DNA from: Sphingobacterium cellulitidis
GTDB lineage: Bacteria > Bacteroidota > Bacteroidia > Sphingobacteriales > Sphingobacteriaceae
Length of the DNA: 64,000 bases
Direction: 5' to 3'
Assembly (NCBI GenBank): GCA_002245855.1
Contig: NOUX01000002.1
Location: forward strand, 62,001-126,000
The first letter of the stretch is position 1; each line of letters begins with the position of its first letter. Positions 45,530 through 55,151 of the stretch are shown here, one piece after another. A program made the translations under genes and the position numbers. The notes beneath the pieces are model-generated. The model was not told the DNA's origin and searched no databases. It saw nothing but the letters and a program-made list of their open reading frames with translations.

Positions 45530-47911
45530 ATGAAAAGTATTCTCTTTACATGCCTACTCTTTATGGGTAGCATATTTTATGCTTCCGCTCAAAATGGAAT
45601 AATAAAAGGAACTATCCTGACGCAAAAAGGTACTCCTGCAAAAAACGTCGTGGTCAAACTAAATCATAGCCAAGAAATCCAGGTGGACTCCTTAGGAAAA
45701 TATGAATTTGTAAACCTAATTGCTAAAAGCTACGAAGTGCATGCTAAGCACATTGGATTTACGTCCCAAATAACGACTATCGTATTGAAGGAAAATGAAA
45801 CTCGAATTTTAGATTTCATCCTTGAGGAAAATAAAAATATAATCCAAGAAGTGGTAGTCAGTGGTAAAAAACCAATAGTAGACCATCAGGTTTCCCCATC
45901 ATTAAGGGTCATGACGCCGGTATTGGAACTCTCTCAAAATGTTCAAATCATAAATGCTGAGCTGTTAGCAAAACAACAGGCATTCAATTTAGCAGATGGC
46001 CCATTCAGAAATATCTCTGGGGTAAGCCGACAAACCCATTGGAATGACATGTATGTCAATATCAACATGCGCGGTTCCCAAATCCAGGCTTTCCGCAATG
46101 GGATGAATATTGTCAGTTCCTACTGGAGTCCTTTATCAGAAGACATGGCAACGGTAGAAAAAATTGAATTCGTAAAAGGACCTGCCGGTTTTATGATGTC
46201 TAGTGGTGATCCTGCAGGAATATATAATGTGGTCACCAAAAAACCTACCGGTCAAAAAAATGCCGAAGTTACTTTTAGCCTAGGAAGTTTTGAAAACTAC
46301 AGAACCACATTAGACTTAGATGGTAAGGTATCAAAAGATGGCAGACTATTATACCGATTGAATATCGCCGGTTCTTCAAAAGCTTCATTCCGCCCGAATG
46401 AAGACAATAAAAGACTTGTAATCGCTCCTGTTCTATCATACAAAATTAATGATAAGACAACTGCCACATTGGAATACACTTATCAGAAAGCTGTCATGAC
46501 TGATGTTGGATCAGGTTATTTAATGTCTCCTTTTGGTTATAAATCCCTTCCTCGTGAAACCACATTTTCTCAAAAAGGAACCGAACCTCTGGACATCGAT
46601 GAACACTCTGCATTTATCAATATCGAGCATAAGTTAAATGCTAATTGGAAATTAACCGCACAGGGTGCTTATTTTAATTATAATCAAATCGGCGCTAGCA
46701 GTTGGCCTAAAGATATTCTTCCTGATGGCAAAATTATCCGGAAATCGGATACTTGGGATGCCCAAAGTACGATGCTCCTTGGCCAAGCTTTCTTAAATGG
46801 CTCATTTAATACTGGAGAAGTGAAACACCAAATATTGGCGGGTATTGATCTAGGAAGTAAATCCTATTTAGCAGACTGGAACCAAAGCATTATTCTGGAT
46901 AGTTTAAATGGTGGTGAGTTTGATCCTAAGAATCCTGTCTATGGATTTGACTTTGGGCTTCAGAGTTTTGACCGCAGCCATCCTTTGGCTCAACGCGCAG
47001 CTGTAGGCGGTGGCATTATGTCCTCAGATTACTCTTCAGCCTATGTGCAAGATCAAATGAGCTTTTTTGATAATGCTTTACGTTTGACTTTGGCTGCTCG
47101 CTATACCTCCATGTCTATCAGTACCTGGGGCGGTGCGCCAGTTAAAAGCGAAAAAGTTACGCCGAGAATAGGTCTATCCTACTCCATTGATAAAAATACT
47201 GCAGTCTATGCATTACTTGACCAATCTTTTCTTCCCCAGCAAGGAATTTTATTTGACGGTTCTAAAATAAAACCAATCACAGGTAACAATTATGAACTTG
47301 GCATCAAAAGAGATTGGTTCAAAGGAAAATGGAATAGTACCATCGCGATCTATCAAATCACCAAAAACCATGAAATAACATCCTATGGACCAAGACCTGA
47401 GATGTCAGTCGAAGTTGGGCAAAAAAGAATCCGCGGGCTCGAAGTCGATATCCGTGGTGAGATATTAAGGGGATTGAACCTGATTGCGAACTATGCATAT
47501 ACCGATGGACAAGTAACCAAAATCAATGAAGGTGTTGAAGCCTTTTTTGTTGGACAAAGACTTGATGGTGCCGATGTTCATATCGCCAACCTATGGCTGG
47601 ACTATGAATTGACGCGAGGAAAGGCAAAAGGTTTGGCCTTCCAATTTGGAGGGATGTCAAATATCCAACGTGGCTTGGAATTCTACTCCAAGGATGAACC
47701 CGAAAAAAATATTGAAGATTATTTCCGCTTTGATGCCGGAATAGGCTACCGCATCGACAAATTCAGTGTCAATCTAAACGTACAGAACCTCTTGGATAAA
47801 TACTTGATTGAGGGCGGTAGTTATTACACTAGATACTTCAGTAACCCTACTTACTCTTGGCAAGCCGGTGCCCCAAGAAACTATCGATTAACATTCGCAT
47901 ATAAATTCTAA
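45530..47911 (+). CDS. TonB-dependent siderophore receptor with CarboxypepD_reg-like N-terminal domain
   Basis: 793 residues. Signal peptide ends at FYASAQ. Residues about 22-110 form a carboxypeptidase-regulatory-like beta domain (GIIKGTILTQKGTPAKNVVV). The plug follows (NLADGPFRNISGVSRQTHWNDM, YVNINMRGSQIQAFRNGMN, VEKIEFVKGPAGFMMSSGDPAG), then a 22-strand-type barrel ending in the aromatic FAYKF. The FhuA/FecA-like features point to ferric siderophore uptake across the outer membrane. It heads the operon; the next gene is 4 bases away. Confidence 0.92.
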   Translation: MKSILFTCLLFMGSIFYASAQNGIIKGTILTQKGTPAKNVVVKLNHSQEIQVDSLGKYEFVNLIAKSYEVHAKHIGFTSQITTIVLKENETRILDFILEENKNIIQEVVVSGKKPIVDHQVSPSLRVMTPVLELSQNVQIINAELLAKQQAFNLADGPFRNISGVSRQTHWNDMYVNINMRGSQIQAFRNGMNIVSSYWSPLSEDMATVEKIEFVKGPAGFMMSSGDPAGIYNVVTKKPTGQKNAEVTFSLGSFENYRTTLDLDGKVSKDGRLLYRLNIAGSSKASFRPNEDNKRLVIAPVLSYKINDKTTATLEYTYQKAVMTDVGSGYLMSPFGYKSLPRETTFSQKGTEPLDIDEHSAFINIEHKLNANWKLTAQGAYFNYNQIGASSWPKDILPDGKIIRKSDTWDAQSTMLLGQAFLNGSFNTGEVKHQILAGIDLGSKSYLADWNQSIILDSLNGGEFDPKNPVYGFDFGLQSFDRSHPLAQRAAVGGGIMSSDYSSAYVQDQMSFFDNALRLTLAARYTSMSISTWGGAPVKSEKVTPRIGLSYSIDKNTAVYALLDQSFLPQQGILFDGSKIKPITGNNYELGIKRDWFKGKWNSTIAIYQITKNHEITSYGPRPEMSVEVGQKRIRGLEVDIRGEILRGLNLIANYAYTDGQVTKINEGVEAFFVGQRLDGADVHIANLWLDYELTRGKAKGLAFQFGGMSNIQRGLEFYSKDEPEKNIEDYFRFDAGIGYRIDKFSVNLNVQNLLDKYLIEGGSYYTRYFSNPTYSWQAGAPRNYRLTFAYKF

Positions 47912-47915
47912 AAAC

Positions 47916-48617
47916 ATGAAATTAAAATTATTATTCACAATTATTATCAGCTTTTGCACGCTTTCTTTAGCACAAGCGCATGCTCTTTGGTTAGAAACTC
48001 AAGCAATTGGAAAGTTAAATCAAAAACACAGCGTAAAAATATTCTATGGTGAATACGCAGAACAGACTGTAGACTCTGTAAAAAACTGGTACTCAAACGT
48101 CAAGGAGTTTGAGCTTTTTTTAATAGGTCCTCAAGGTCAAAAACAAAAATTGGAAAAATCTGAAAACGCAGATCATTTCGAAGCCTCTTTCATCCCAACA
48201 GAAAATGGAACCTACACCCTCTCTGCAGTTATCCCTGCAAAAGAAGCTTATGAGACTATGCGGTTTGAATTCTCAGCATTCGCGAATGTTCAAGTTGGAA
48301 ATACTGCCCTAAAAAACGGCACCCTACCATTCCATCTACAAACAGATGAACTGAACCCAAAATCAGGCTCAATTATTCAAGTTCAACTCTTGAACCAAGA
48401 CCAGATCGAAAAAGATCAGGAAGTAATAATTATGGCTCCTAATGGCTGGACAAAAACTCTTAAATCCGATGCAAATGGAAAGATAAATTTCAAACCAATA
48501 GCCTCCGGAAAATACATTATTGAAGCCTCAAAGACTGAGGGCAAGAAAGAATTATGGGAAGGCCAGAACATTGAAAAAATCTGGAAAGGAACTACCCTGA
48601 CCCTATTCGTAAAATAA
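47916..48617 (+). CDS. Periplasmic DUF4198-like protein of the iron operon
   Basis: 233 residues. Signal peptide ends at LSLAQA, giving a mature start near HALWLETQAIG. It has two immunoglobulin-like beta domains: VKIFYGEYAEQTVDSV, FELFLIGPQGQKQKLEKS and a C-terminal SGSIIQVQLLNQDQIEKDQE, then FKPIASGKYIIEASK. DUF4198 proteins accompany metal-uptake receptors and may bind metal or siderophore in the periplasm. It follows the receptor by 4 bases, and a perfect hairpin separates it from the membrane genes. Confidence 0.72.
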   Translation: MKLKLLFTIIISFCTLSLAQAHALWLETQAIGKLNQKHSVKIFYGEYAEQTVDSVKNWYSNVKEFELFLIGPQGQKQKLEKSENADHFEASFIPTENGTYTLSAVIPAKEAYETMRFEFSAFANVQVGNTALKNGTLPFHLQTDELNPKSGSIIQVQLLNQDQIEKDQEVIIMAPNGWTKTLKSDANGKINFKPIASGKYIIEASKTEGKKELWEGQNIEKIWKGTTLTLFVK

Positions 48618-48623
48618 TCATTT

Positions 48624-48657
48624 GTCAAGTATAGTAGGCTCTCCTACTATACTTGAC
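48624..48657 (+). terminator. Perfect intercistronic hairpin in the iron operon
   Basis: GTCAAGTATAGTAGG (48624-48638) pairs exactly with 48643-48657 around a CTCT loop. The T tract is weak (TTTCT), so it may be a partial terminator or an RNA stability element that lowers expression of the three inner-membrane genes. Confidence 0.6.
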
Positions 48658-48680
48658 TTTCTACATTAAAACAAATCATC

Positions 48681-49010
48681 ATGTATAGCTTAATTATCTT
48701 ATTGCTTTTTGCCGGAACTTATTTGATGTATTGCAGCAGCAAAAAGATGAAATGTTATCATCAGATTGAAAAATCATTCCTAAAACAGCTTTCACCACCT
48801 ACGTTAAAAGTATCTGGATTGCTTCTTATGATAATCTCAGCGGTATTAACAATTATGAAACAAGGTTATGAGGCTGGCGCTTTGGCATTCATGGTCTATC
48901 TGATGGCAGCTTTGAGTATAGTTAATCTTTTAATACCGTATAGAATATTGGATTGGAAGCATGTTTTGATTCTGTTCTGTATTTCATTCTCTATGGAAAT
49001 CCTTATTTAA
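48681..49010 (+). CDS. DUF3325-like small membrane protein
   Basis: 109 residues with three hydrophobic segments. The start YSLIILLLFAGTYLMYCSSKKM and the end SIVNLLIPYRILDWKHVLIL fit DUF3325, which in Proteobacteria is encoded with DUF3649 and PepSY proteins next to siderophore receptors. It likely supports inner-membrane siderophore reduction or uptake. Assignment rests on pattern and context. Confidence 0.65.
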   Translation: MYSLIILLLFAGTYLMYCSSKKMKCYHQIEKSFLKQLSPPTLKVSGLLLMIISAVLTIMKQGYEAGALAFMVYLMAALSIVNLLIPYRILDWKHVLILFCISFSMEILI

Positions 49011-49023
49011 AAACCTATCAACC

Positions 49024-49296
49024 ATGCCTGCCAACAAAAAATATTTAAGCTCTCCCCTGCAAAGATTCTTGAAAATCAGTTCTGGTTTTTTTGGAGGCTA
49101 TATAGTCATGTTAGCATTTCACTCCTTTTTGACCTTATTTTTTGAAAGAAAAGATGTAACCATTTTATCTGGGTTCACAGGTTACCTCTTGTGGGCTACC
49201 CTCTTGTTATTAGCCTTTTTAGCAAAAAATGGATGGATGGTCTGGGGAATATACCTCTGCCTCGCATTGCTGTTGTTTCTACCTACCCTATATTAA
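49024..49296 (+). CDS. DUF3649-like small membrane protein
   Basis: 90 residues and three membrane helices: ISSGFFGGYIVMLAFHSFL, GYLLWATLLLLAFLAKNGW and a C-terminal YLCLALLLFLPTLY. Glycine-tyrosine placement resembles DUF3649, an iron-uptake-associated family. It lies 13 bases after the DUF3325-like gene and 7 bases before the PepSY gene. Confidence 0.62.
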   Translation: MPANKKYLSSPLQRFLKISSGFFGGYIVMLAFHSFLTLFFERKDVTILSGFTGYLLWATLLLLAFLAKNGWMVWGIYLCLALLLFLPTLY

Positions 49297-49303
49297 TTCT
49301 ACC

Positions 49304-50941
49304 ATGAATATCAGAAATTACAATATCTATTTCAGTACGCATACCATCAGTGGCATCATTATTTGTGCATTCCTCTATGTAATTTTCTTTGCCGGTTCTT
49401 TTTCTTTTTTTAGAAATGAAATCGCTGCCTGGCAACAAGGTGAATCATTTTCTAAACAAAAAACAGAAGATATCAATTGTGATTACTTGATAGATTCACT
49501 GGATAATTCAATCAATTTATTAGGTAGGGACCTAACATTCACCTTTTATCATCAGAATGCTCGAGCTTACATGGGCTATTCTGCATCGAAAGATAGCATC
49601 CAAAATAAAATAAACTTGGATAAAATCAATCAGGGAATTCCTGATAAAGCGGATTGGAAAACAGATGATGGAAAATTCTTTGGATTCAATTTCATCAATA
49701 AAAAATCTGGCAGTTATTCCGAAAATTACGATCTGGCTGAGTTCCTTTACAGACTACATTTCCTCGCCCAATTAAATGAAGTTCCAATTAACATAGGAAT
49801 TGGTCCTTTTGGATATGTAATCGCTGGATTGACATCCTTCCTATTTCTTTTTGCCTTGATTACTGGCCTTCTCCTTCATTGGGATAAACTGGTTTCCAAC
49901 TTTTTCACTTACCGACCATTCTCTAAATGGAAAACAGTCTGGACCGATATGCATACAGCTTTGGGTGTCGTGGCTTATCCTTTTCAATTACTTTATGCTA
50001 TTACCGGAATTTTCCTAATCTTAAATTCGGTATTGGCTATTCCATTCGAAAAACTTATTTATAAAGGAGATTCTAAAGCTATGTATACGGAGCTTGCCTT
50101 CAATCACTCTGTTGATCTCCCCTATTCCAATAAGAAACTTCCCAACCCTCCTTCCATAAATCAGATTATTAAAGACGTCCAGAATAAATGGCCCAATAGC
50201 AGAATCTTCAGGATCAATGTCAAAAATTATGCGGACCAAAACATGCATGTTGTAGCTGAAGTTAGCCCAACATACGCCAAGCATTTTGCAGGCTATGGCA
50301 TTTACAATGTACAGGTACGAGACAACAAGCTTATCGAAGAAAAGGATCCCATGGCAAACTCCAGCTTTGTCGATCATGTAAAAAGCCTACTATATCGTCT
50401 ACATTTTGCAGATTATGCAGGTTATCCGCTAAAATTTTTATCCTTTATCTTGGGAATTATGGGTTGTTTGGTAATCAGCTCCGGAATAATGATTTGGTTA
50501 GTGGCAAGAGATAAAAACAACATCCCTAAGCATAAAAGAAAATTCAATTTTTGGCTAGCCAATGTTTACCTGGCAATATGCCTTACAATGTTTCCTACAA
50601 CGGCAATAGCGTTTATTGCTGTAAAATTTAACCCTCAAGCCAATGAAGAGTTCCTATATAAAGTTTACTTTATTACTTGGTTGATCTTCAGTACGTACTA
50701 CATCATCCGCCAGAGTTTGCAAAGAACCAATAAGGAAACCTTGCTCTTGGGAAGCATGATTGCTCTCACCATTCCTGTCTTTAACGGTGTATTAAGTGGC
50801 AAGTGGATCTGGAACAATTTTATGGAAGGCAATATTGATTTATTTAGTATTGATTTTCTTTGGCTATGCTTGGGAATTATTGGCATCATAATCTTTCGAA
50901 AAGTTCAAAATCAATTTATGAAATTGAAAACTGCTGAATAA
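49304..50941 (+). CDS. PepSY-associated TM protein (putative ferric-siderophore reductase)
   Basis: 545 residues from the ATG at 49304 (MNIRNYNIYFSTHTISG); a longer in-frame start lies inside the previous gene. The PepSY-TM layout is clear: a first helix with FSTHTISGIIICAFLYVIFFAG, a large periplasmic part, the helix ALITGLLLHWDKLVSNFFTYRPF, then DMHTALGVVAYPFQLLYAITG and later LLYRLHFADYAGYPLKF and four more helices. Conserved His residues (HT, HW, MHT, LHF) may bind heme. Relatives such as FoxB/PiuB reduce ferric siderophores at the inner membrane. It is the last gene of the operon. Confidence 0.85.
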   Translation: MNIRNYNIYFSTHTISGIIICAFLYVIFFAGSFSFFRNEIAAWQQGESFSKQKTEDINCDYLIDSLDNSINLLGRDLTFTFYHQNARAYMGYSASKDSIQNKINLDKINQGIPDKADWKTDDGKFFGFNFINKKSGSYSENYDLAEFLYRLHFLAQLNEVPINIGIGPFGYVIAGLTSFLFLFALITGLLLHWDKLVSNFFTYRPFSKWKTVWTDMHTALGVVAYPFQLLYAITGIFLILNSVLAIPFEKLIYKGDSKAMYTELAFNHSVDLPYSNKKLPNPPSINQIIKDVQNKWPNSRIFRINVKNYADQNMHVVAEVSPTYAKHFAGYGIYNVQVRDNKLIEEKDPMANSSFVDHVKSLLYRLHFADYAGYPLKFLSFILGIMGCLVISSGIMIWLVARDKNNIPKHKRKFNFWLANVYLAICLTMFPTTAIAFIAVKFNPQANEEFLYKVYFITWLIFSTYYIIRQSLQRTNKETLLLGSMIALTIPVFNGVLSGKWIWNNFMEGNIDLFSIDFLWLCLGIIGIIIFRKVQNQFMKLKTAE

Positions 50942-50942
50942 C

Positions 50943-51740
50943 CTAGCGCAGCAAGGTTTCTTTCAATAAGATATACAATCCAACAGCAAGGATCATATAC
51001 CCAAATCCCTTTTTAAGGGATTTGTTACTGATCCGATCTGAAAGATAGAAACCAATAAAAATACCAAGAACTGTTCCGCCAGTATAACCAAGCAATAAAT
51101 TCCAATCGAACAATTCAAACTTCTCAAGATCTCCCATCACTCCAAAAAAGGAATTGATGCTGATGATGATTAATGAAGTAGCGACCGCTCGTTTCATCGG
51201 TAAATGATAGAAATTCACCAAGGCCGGAATAATTAAAAACCCTCCTCCTGCACCGACAAGTCCCGTTACTAAACCAACCATAGCCCCTTGAAGGATAATA
51301 ACTTCTATGGGAGTTTTCACATTGGATGCAGGCACCTCTGGATTGTTCTTCACCGAGCGAATCATACTTAATGAAGAAGCCACCATGACAAAAGAAAATA
51401 AGATCATCAAAAGTACATTTTGATGAAATGTAAAACTTCCAATATGGATCACATCAGGTACTAAAGGTAGAATATAGGACCTCGTAACAAACACTACGAT
51501 CAGGGATGGCAATCCAAAACTGATAACTTTCGGCAGATCAGCCTCTTTCTTTACCACACCGCGGATAGCACCAATAAAGGAAGTAATTCCGATAGCGAAA
51601 AGTGAATAAGTTGTCGATAATGCCGGTTCAACCGACATGATATAAACTAAGATTGGAACCGTCAGAATAGTTCCACCACTCCCAATCAAACCCAAGGTAA
51701 TGCCAACTAATATTGCTAAGATACAACCTAGGATAATCAT
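50943..51740 (-). CDS. Sulfite exporter TauE/SafE family protein
   Basis: 265 residues with about eight membrane helices in two related halves. Both halves begin with the family motif: LGLIGSGGTILTVPILVYIM near the N-terminus and GLVTGLVGAGGGFLIIPALV in the middle. It would export organosulfur or sulfite-type anions. It converges with the PepSY gene with a 1-base gap. A perfect 16-base palindrome lies 40 bases upstream. Confidence 0.88.
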   Translation of the reverse strand: MIILGCILAILVGITLGLIGSGGTILTVPILVYIMSVEPALSTTYSLFAIGITSFIGAIRGVVKKEADLPKVISFGLPSLIVVFVTRSYILPLVPDVIHIGSFTFHQNVLLMILFSFVMVASSLSMIRSVKNNPEVPASNVKTPIEVIILQGAMVGLVTGLVGAGGGFLIIPALVNFYHLPMKRAVATSLIIISINSFFGVMGDLEKFELFDWNLLLGYTGGTVLGIFIGFYLSDRISNKSLKKGFGYMILAVGLYILLKETLLR

Positions 51741-51779
51741 GCTAATTTGAAATTGAGTAATTAGTGCGCTGTATTTTCA

Positions 51780-51795
51780 TTTACATAAATGTAAA
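51780..51795. promoter_or_regulatory. Palindromic operator upstream of tauE/safE
   Basis: TTTACAT-AA-ATGTAAA is a perfect inverted repeat of 7 bases per side, 40 bases before the start of the exporter gene. No regulator gene is adjacent. Confidence 0.45.
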
Positions 51796-51821
51796 AGAAA
51801 TTAATTACATCAGCGTATTTT

Positions 51822-53033
51822 TTACTCCGAAACTTGATAGTCCAAAGGCAATAAATAGGCTAACTTGGAATAGCCAACCGCATATCCACTTAAAATCCAA
51901 TTTGAAGTCGGGAAATAGGAGCCCTGCGATTCAATTATTACTCCCTCTGGTTCCGCTAAAAACAATTCTGATACTTGACTCGCTGCCTTCTTCAATAATT
52001 TTCGATTCGATTTTTCAAATGACGATGGGAAAATAATATATAAATAATCTTGGTATAAAACTTCCTTTAACATCCGCTCCTTATCCTCATTTACAATGAT
52101 TTCCTCAGGCTGCATCACTCCCATCAGATAACTGATTTTCTCATGCTGAATCATCTGCTTATTCAGGGTATTAACCTGATCCTCAGAAACATCCTTCTGA
52201 GAAGCATAAAATAACTTCCAATTCCCATTGAAATTCCGATCAACAGTTTTTTTAATTTCAGCATATTTCTTTCTGGCATTTACTCGAACTTCATTCTCCT
52301 TTTTAACTAACTTTCGAACAGTGTAGCCATCTTTCGCCCAGGATTTATGGTAGGTACTCGACACAAATCGATTCATGGATAGCATATAAGCATCCTCACG
52401 ATTCTTCCTATACTTTGAACGCCCTTTTCCAAGATCCTTAAAAAAGGCATATCCCTCAAAAAAGAACATCTTCGTCGAAAAATTCATATTGAAATTGGCA
52501 AGATCATAAGTTAACTCATAGCCTAAAGCTTTGTTTCTAATGATTATGGGTTCCGTACAAACAGCAATCAATACATTATCTTTCTTATTAAAATGAAATT
52601 TTACAACCTCGGGGTTTAGAATTTCACATTCATCTGCAAAATCTCCAATACCAATTAAATTCTCAACAAAAAAATTACCCCATTCTTTCCATCCATCCTT
52701 TAAATAATTTCGAACCACCACTTCTTCAATAGCAGTTGACTTTTGTTTTAATTGAATAAGCAATTCCTTCTCCAAGGGTAACTGGACTTGGATAATTTGC
52801 TTATCATAACCCATATAAGTTATGACTAACTCAAAAATATTATTACTTGTATTCAAGGAAAAGGTACCCTCTTTATTACTGCTAGTCCCTAAAGAAGAAT
52901 TATTGATATAAATGGATGCCCCAGCTATGACAGACCGAGACTCTGCATCGATGACCTTGCCTTTTATTAATTGCTGGGAATAGCCTATGGAATGAACAGT
53001 GAATAATAGAAGAAAAAGTAATAATCGGTTCAT
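51822..53033 (-). CDS. Secreted CarboxypepD_reg-like protein
   Basis: 403 residues. Signal peptide ends at SIGYSQ. Residues about 20-105 form a carboxypeptidase-regulatory-like domain (LIKGKVIDAESRSVIAGASI, GTSSNKEGTFSL) as in the N-terminus of SusC-type receptors, ending in STAIEEVVV. The remaining 290 residues are helical and charged (WKEWGNFFVENLIGIGDFAD, YHKSWAKDGYTVRKLVK) and close with a beta segment. No barrel or plug follows. It matches a common Bacteroidota family of unknown function. Confidence 0.78.
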   Translation of the reverse strand: MNRLLLFLLLFTVHSIGYSQQLIKGKVIDAESRSVIAGASIYINNSSLGTSSNKEGTFSLNTSNNIFELVITYMGYDKQIIQVQLPLEKELLIQLKQKSTAIEEVVVRNYLKDGWKEWGNFFVENLIGIGDFADECEILNPEVVKFHFNKKDNVLIAVCTEPIIIRNKALGYELTYDLANFNMNFSTKMFFFEGYAFFKDLGKGRSKYRKNREDAYMLSMNRFVSSTYHKSWAKDGYTVRKLVKKENEVRVNARKKYAEIKKTVDRNFNGNWKLFYASQKDVSEDQVNTLNKQMIQHEKISYLMGVMQPEEIIVNEDKERMLKEVLYQDYLYIIFPSSFEKSNRKLLKKAASQVSELFLAEPEGVIIESQGSYFPTSNWILSGYAVGYSKLAYLLPLDYQVSE

Positions 53034-53100
53034 GTTACGATATTTTCGTAAATATACTAAAATTCAATAAACTTAAAACGTTAGAAAAATCTAGCGTACT

Positions 53101-53134
53101 AAAAAAGCCCGAAATTGTGAAAAATCAGGCTTTT
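53101..53134 (-). terminator. Weak terminator after the small lipoprotein gene
   Basis: AAAAGCC at the left and GGCTTTT at the right enclose a loop; on the minus strand T residues follow. Short stem. Confidence 0.45.
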
Positions 53135-53161
53135 GACTAACAAAAATATAAAAGAATGTGA

Positions 53162-53383
53162 TTATTGGGCAGTGTCTTTAACGGTTGTATCTACCTCCGT
53201 TGAATCCAAATTAATGACTTCTTCATCAGGTGCATTAATATTATAGCGTTCAGCATCTCCTCCTTGCGCAGGATCTGGTAGAACTTCCGTTTCATTTTCA
53301 GATTTTTCGCTGTTATTACAACTCGTTACAGTTATTAATCCCATGGCAAAAGCTCCTAATAATATAAATTTAATTTTGTGCAT
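53162..53383 (-). CDS. Small acidic lipoprotein, function unknown
   Basis: 73 residues. The lipobox is LITVTSC (Cys22). The mature 52 residues are disordered and acidic, rich in Glu, Asp, Thr and Asn (EKSENETEVLPDPAQGGD, DEEVINLDSTEVDTTVKD). There is no recognisable domain. The clear signal and a flanking terminator support coding. Confidence 0.65.
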   Translation of the reverse strand: MHKIKFILLGAFAMGLITVTSCNNSEKSENETEVLPDPAQGGDAERYNINAPDEEVINLDSTEVDTTVKDTAQ

Positions 53384-53443
53384 ATGCTTGTCATGTTGAT
53401 TTAACTAATAAACCATTTTAAATTAAAAATGTTTCAATAACCA

Positions 53444-53476
53444 TAAAAAAACCTGACATTCCTAGGAACATCAGGT
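53444..53476 (-). terminator. Terminator of the ammonium transporter gene
   Basis: On the minus strand, ACCTGATGTTCC pairs with GGAATGTCAGGT (arms 53451-53462 and 53465-53476, with one internal mismatch), followed by seven T. Confidence 0.8.
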
Positions 53477-53505
53477 ATAATTTAGGAAATTTTAGTTAAT
53501 AAAGG

Positions 53506-54825
53506 TCATAGTCTTTCGCCATGTTGGGAGATATCCAACCCCACTTCCTCCTCTGCATCTGAAACCCGCAATCTTGAAATTAAATCTGTTATTTTAAGCA
53601 GCACAAAAGCCATAATAATTATAAACACGGAGGAGACCACCAGCCCTAGAATATGAGCAATAAACAATTTCCATTCTCCATAAAACAATCCATTATCTGG
53701 GATTGCGGCATTGATTGCTTTACTAGCAAATACACCCGTCAAAACCATTCCTACCATTCCCCCTACACCATGGCTAGGAAAAACATCTAGGGTATCATCA
53801 ATTCTTGAACGAGTTCTCCAAGCAATCACTAGGCGACTTATTACTGCGGCCACGGCTCCAATCACAAGTGAATGTCCAAAAGTAACAAAGCCTGCCGCCG
53901 GTGTAATCGCTACTAATCCCACAACCGCACCTATACAAACCCCCATTGCGGAAGGTTTTATGCCTTTTGCAGCATCAAAGAAAATATAGGTTAATGCTGC
54001 TGCGCCAGATGCCGTTGAAGTGGTAATCAATGCTGTCGCCGCTAATTCAGAAGCAGAAAAAGCAGATCCAGCATTGAAACCTATCCAACCAAACCATAGT
54101 AAACCAGTTCCTAATAACACATAGGTAATTCGAGCCGGAGTATGACTATGCATATCTTTTCCTTTTCTTAAGTATATGGCCGAAGCCAATGCTGTTAATC
54201 CAGCCGACATATGCACCACAGTGCCTCCGGCAAAATCCAATACACCCATTTTAAATAAAAATCCATCCGGATGCCAGGTAGCATGTGCCAATGGTGCATA
54301 AATGAAAATGAAAAACAGACAGATAAATAAAACATAAGAAGTAAATCTTATTCTTTCGGCAAATGCTCCGGTAATCAATGCCGGTGTGATAATGGCAAAT
54401 TTTAACTGGTAAATAGCAAATAAGGCAAATGGAATGGTTGGTGCCGCCTCCCATGGCTCCCTTTCCAAGACATTATTAAACATGAAATAGCTGAATGGAT
54501 TCCCAATGATTCCGCCAATGGACTCTCCAAATACCAAACTAAATCCAAAAACTACCCAAAGCACTGCAACGACGGCCATACATATAAAACTTTGCAACAT
54601 CGTTGAAATAACATTCTTCTTCTTTACCATTCCGCCATAAAAATAGGCTAAACCCGGTGTCATAATCAAAACCAAAGCCGTGGAAGTCAACATCCACGCA
54701 ATATCCGCAAAATTATAAGCCGAATCTGAATGAATTTTAGGCGTTTTTGAAAAAACAAGTGAAATAACAACCAAAACCCCCATAAAAACCAGAGGAACAT
54801 AAGACTTTTTACCAGATAAAACCAT
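53506..54825 (-). CDS. amt: Ammonium transporter (Amt family)
   Basis: 439 residues with eleven to twelve membrane helices. Conduction-site motifs are seen: DIAWMLTSTALVLIMTPGLA, YFYGGMVKKKNV, YAPLAHATWHPDGFL, the pore His in DFAGGTVVHMSAG and the twin-His partner in PSHGVGGMVGM. It moves ammonium or ammonia across the inner membrane. No glnB/glnK gene is adjacent, unlike in many bacteria. A near-consensus promoter lies 22 bases upstream. Confidence 0.95.
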   Translation of the reverse strand: MVLSGKKSYVPLVFMGVLVVISLVFSKTPKIHSDSAYNFADIAWMLTSTALVLIMTPGLAYFYGGMVKKKNVISTMLQSFICMAVVAVLWVVFGFSLVFGESIGGIIGNPFSYFMFNNVLEREPWEAAPTIPFALFAIYQLKFAIITPALITGAFAERIRFTSYVLFICLFFIFIYAPLAHATWHPDGFLFKMGVLDFAGGTVVHMSAGLTALASAIYLRKGKDMHSHTPARITYVLLGTGLLWFGWIGFNAGSAFSASELAATALITTSTASGAAALTYIFFDAAKGIKPSAMGVCIGAVVGLVAITPAAGFVTFGHSLVIGAVAAVISRLVIAWRTRSRIDDTLDVFPSHGVGGMVGMVLTGVFASKAINAAIPDNGLFYGEWKLFIAHILGLVVSSVFIIIMAFVLLKITDLISRLRVSDAEEEVGLDISQHGERL

Positions 54826-54846
54826 ATTCTTTTAAATTTTATTCAA

Positions 54847-54876
54847 CAAAAATACATTTATATTACATTTATCAAA
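54847..54876 (-). promoter_or_regulatory. Promoter of amt
   Basis: On the minus strand, TTTG (54873-54876), an 18-base spacer, and TATTTTTG (54847-54854). The rest of the gap up to 55151 is AT-rich with no further feature. Confidence 0.6.
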
Positions 54877-55151
54877 ATAAAATTCAAATAATATTGAATA
54901 AAAATCAATTTTTATTGAGTTTTATACTAAAAAAACAAATATTTGTAACAGAAAATCATAAAATATATCGAAAATATCATTTTTATAGACAATAAAAACA
55001 CAATATTGAAGACTAAAACATAAATCAACCGATAATTATCTACTATTTACTGAAAATCCTACGCTAAACAGCAAAAATCTAGTGCAAAACTCTTAAGCAT
55101 TTAAAGGATTTGAAGAAAAAATGGGATATTTATATAATATTCAGTTTAACT

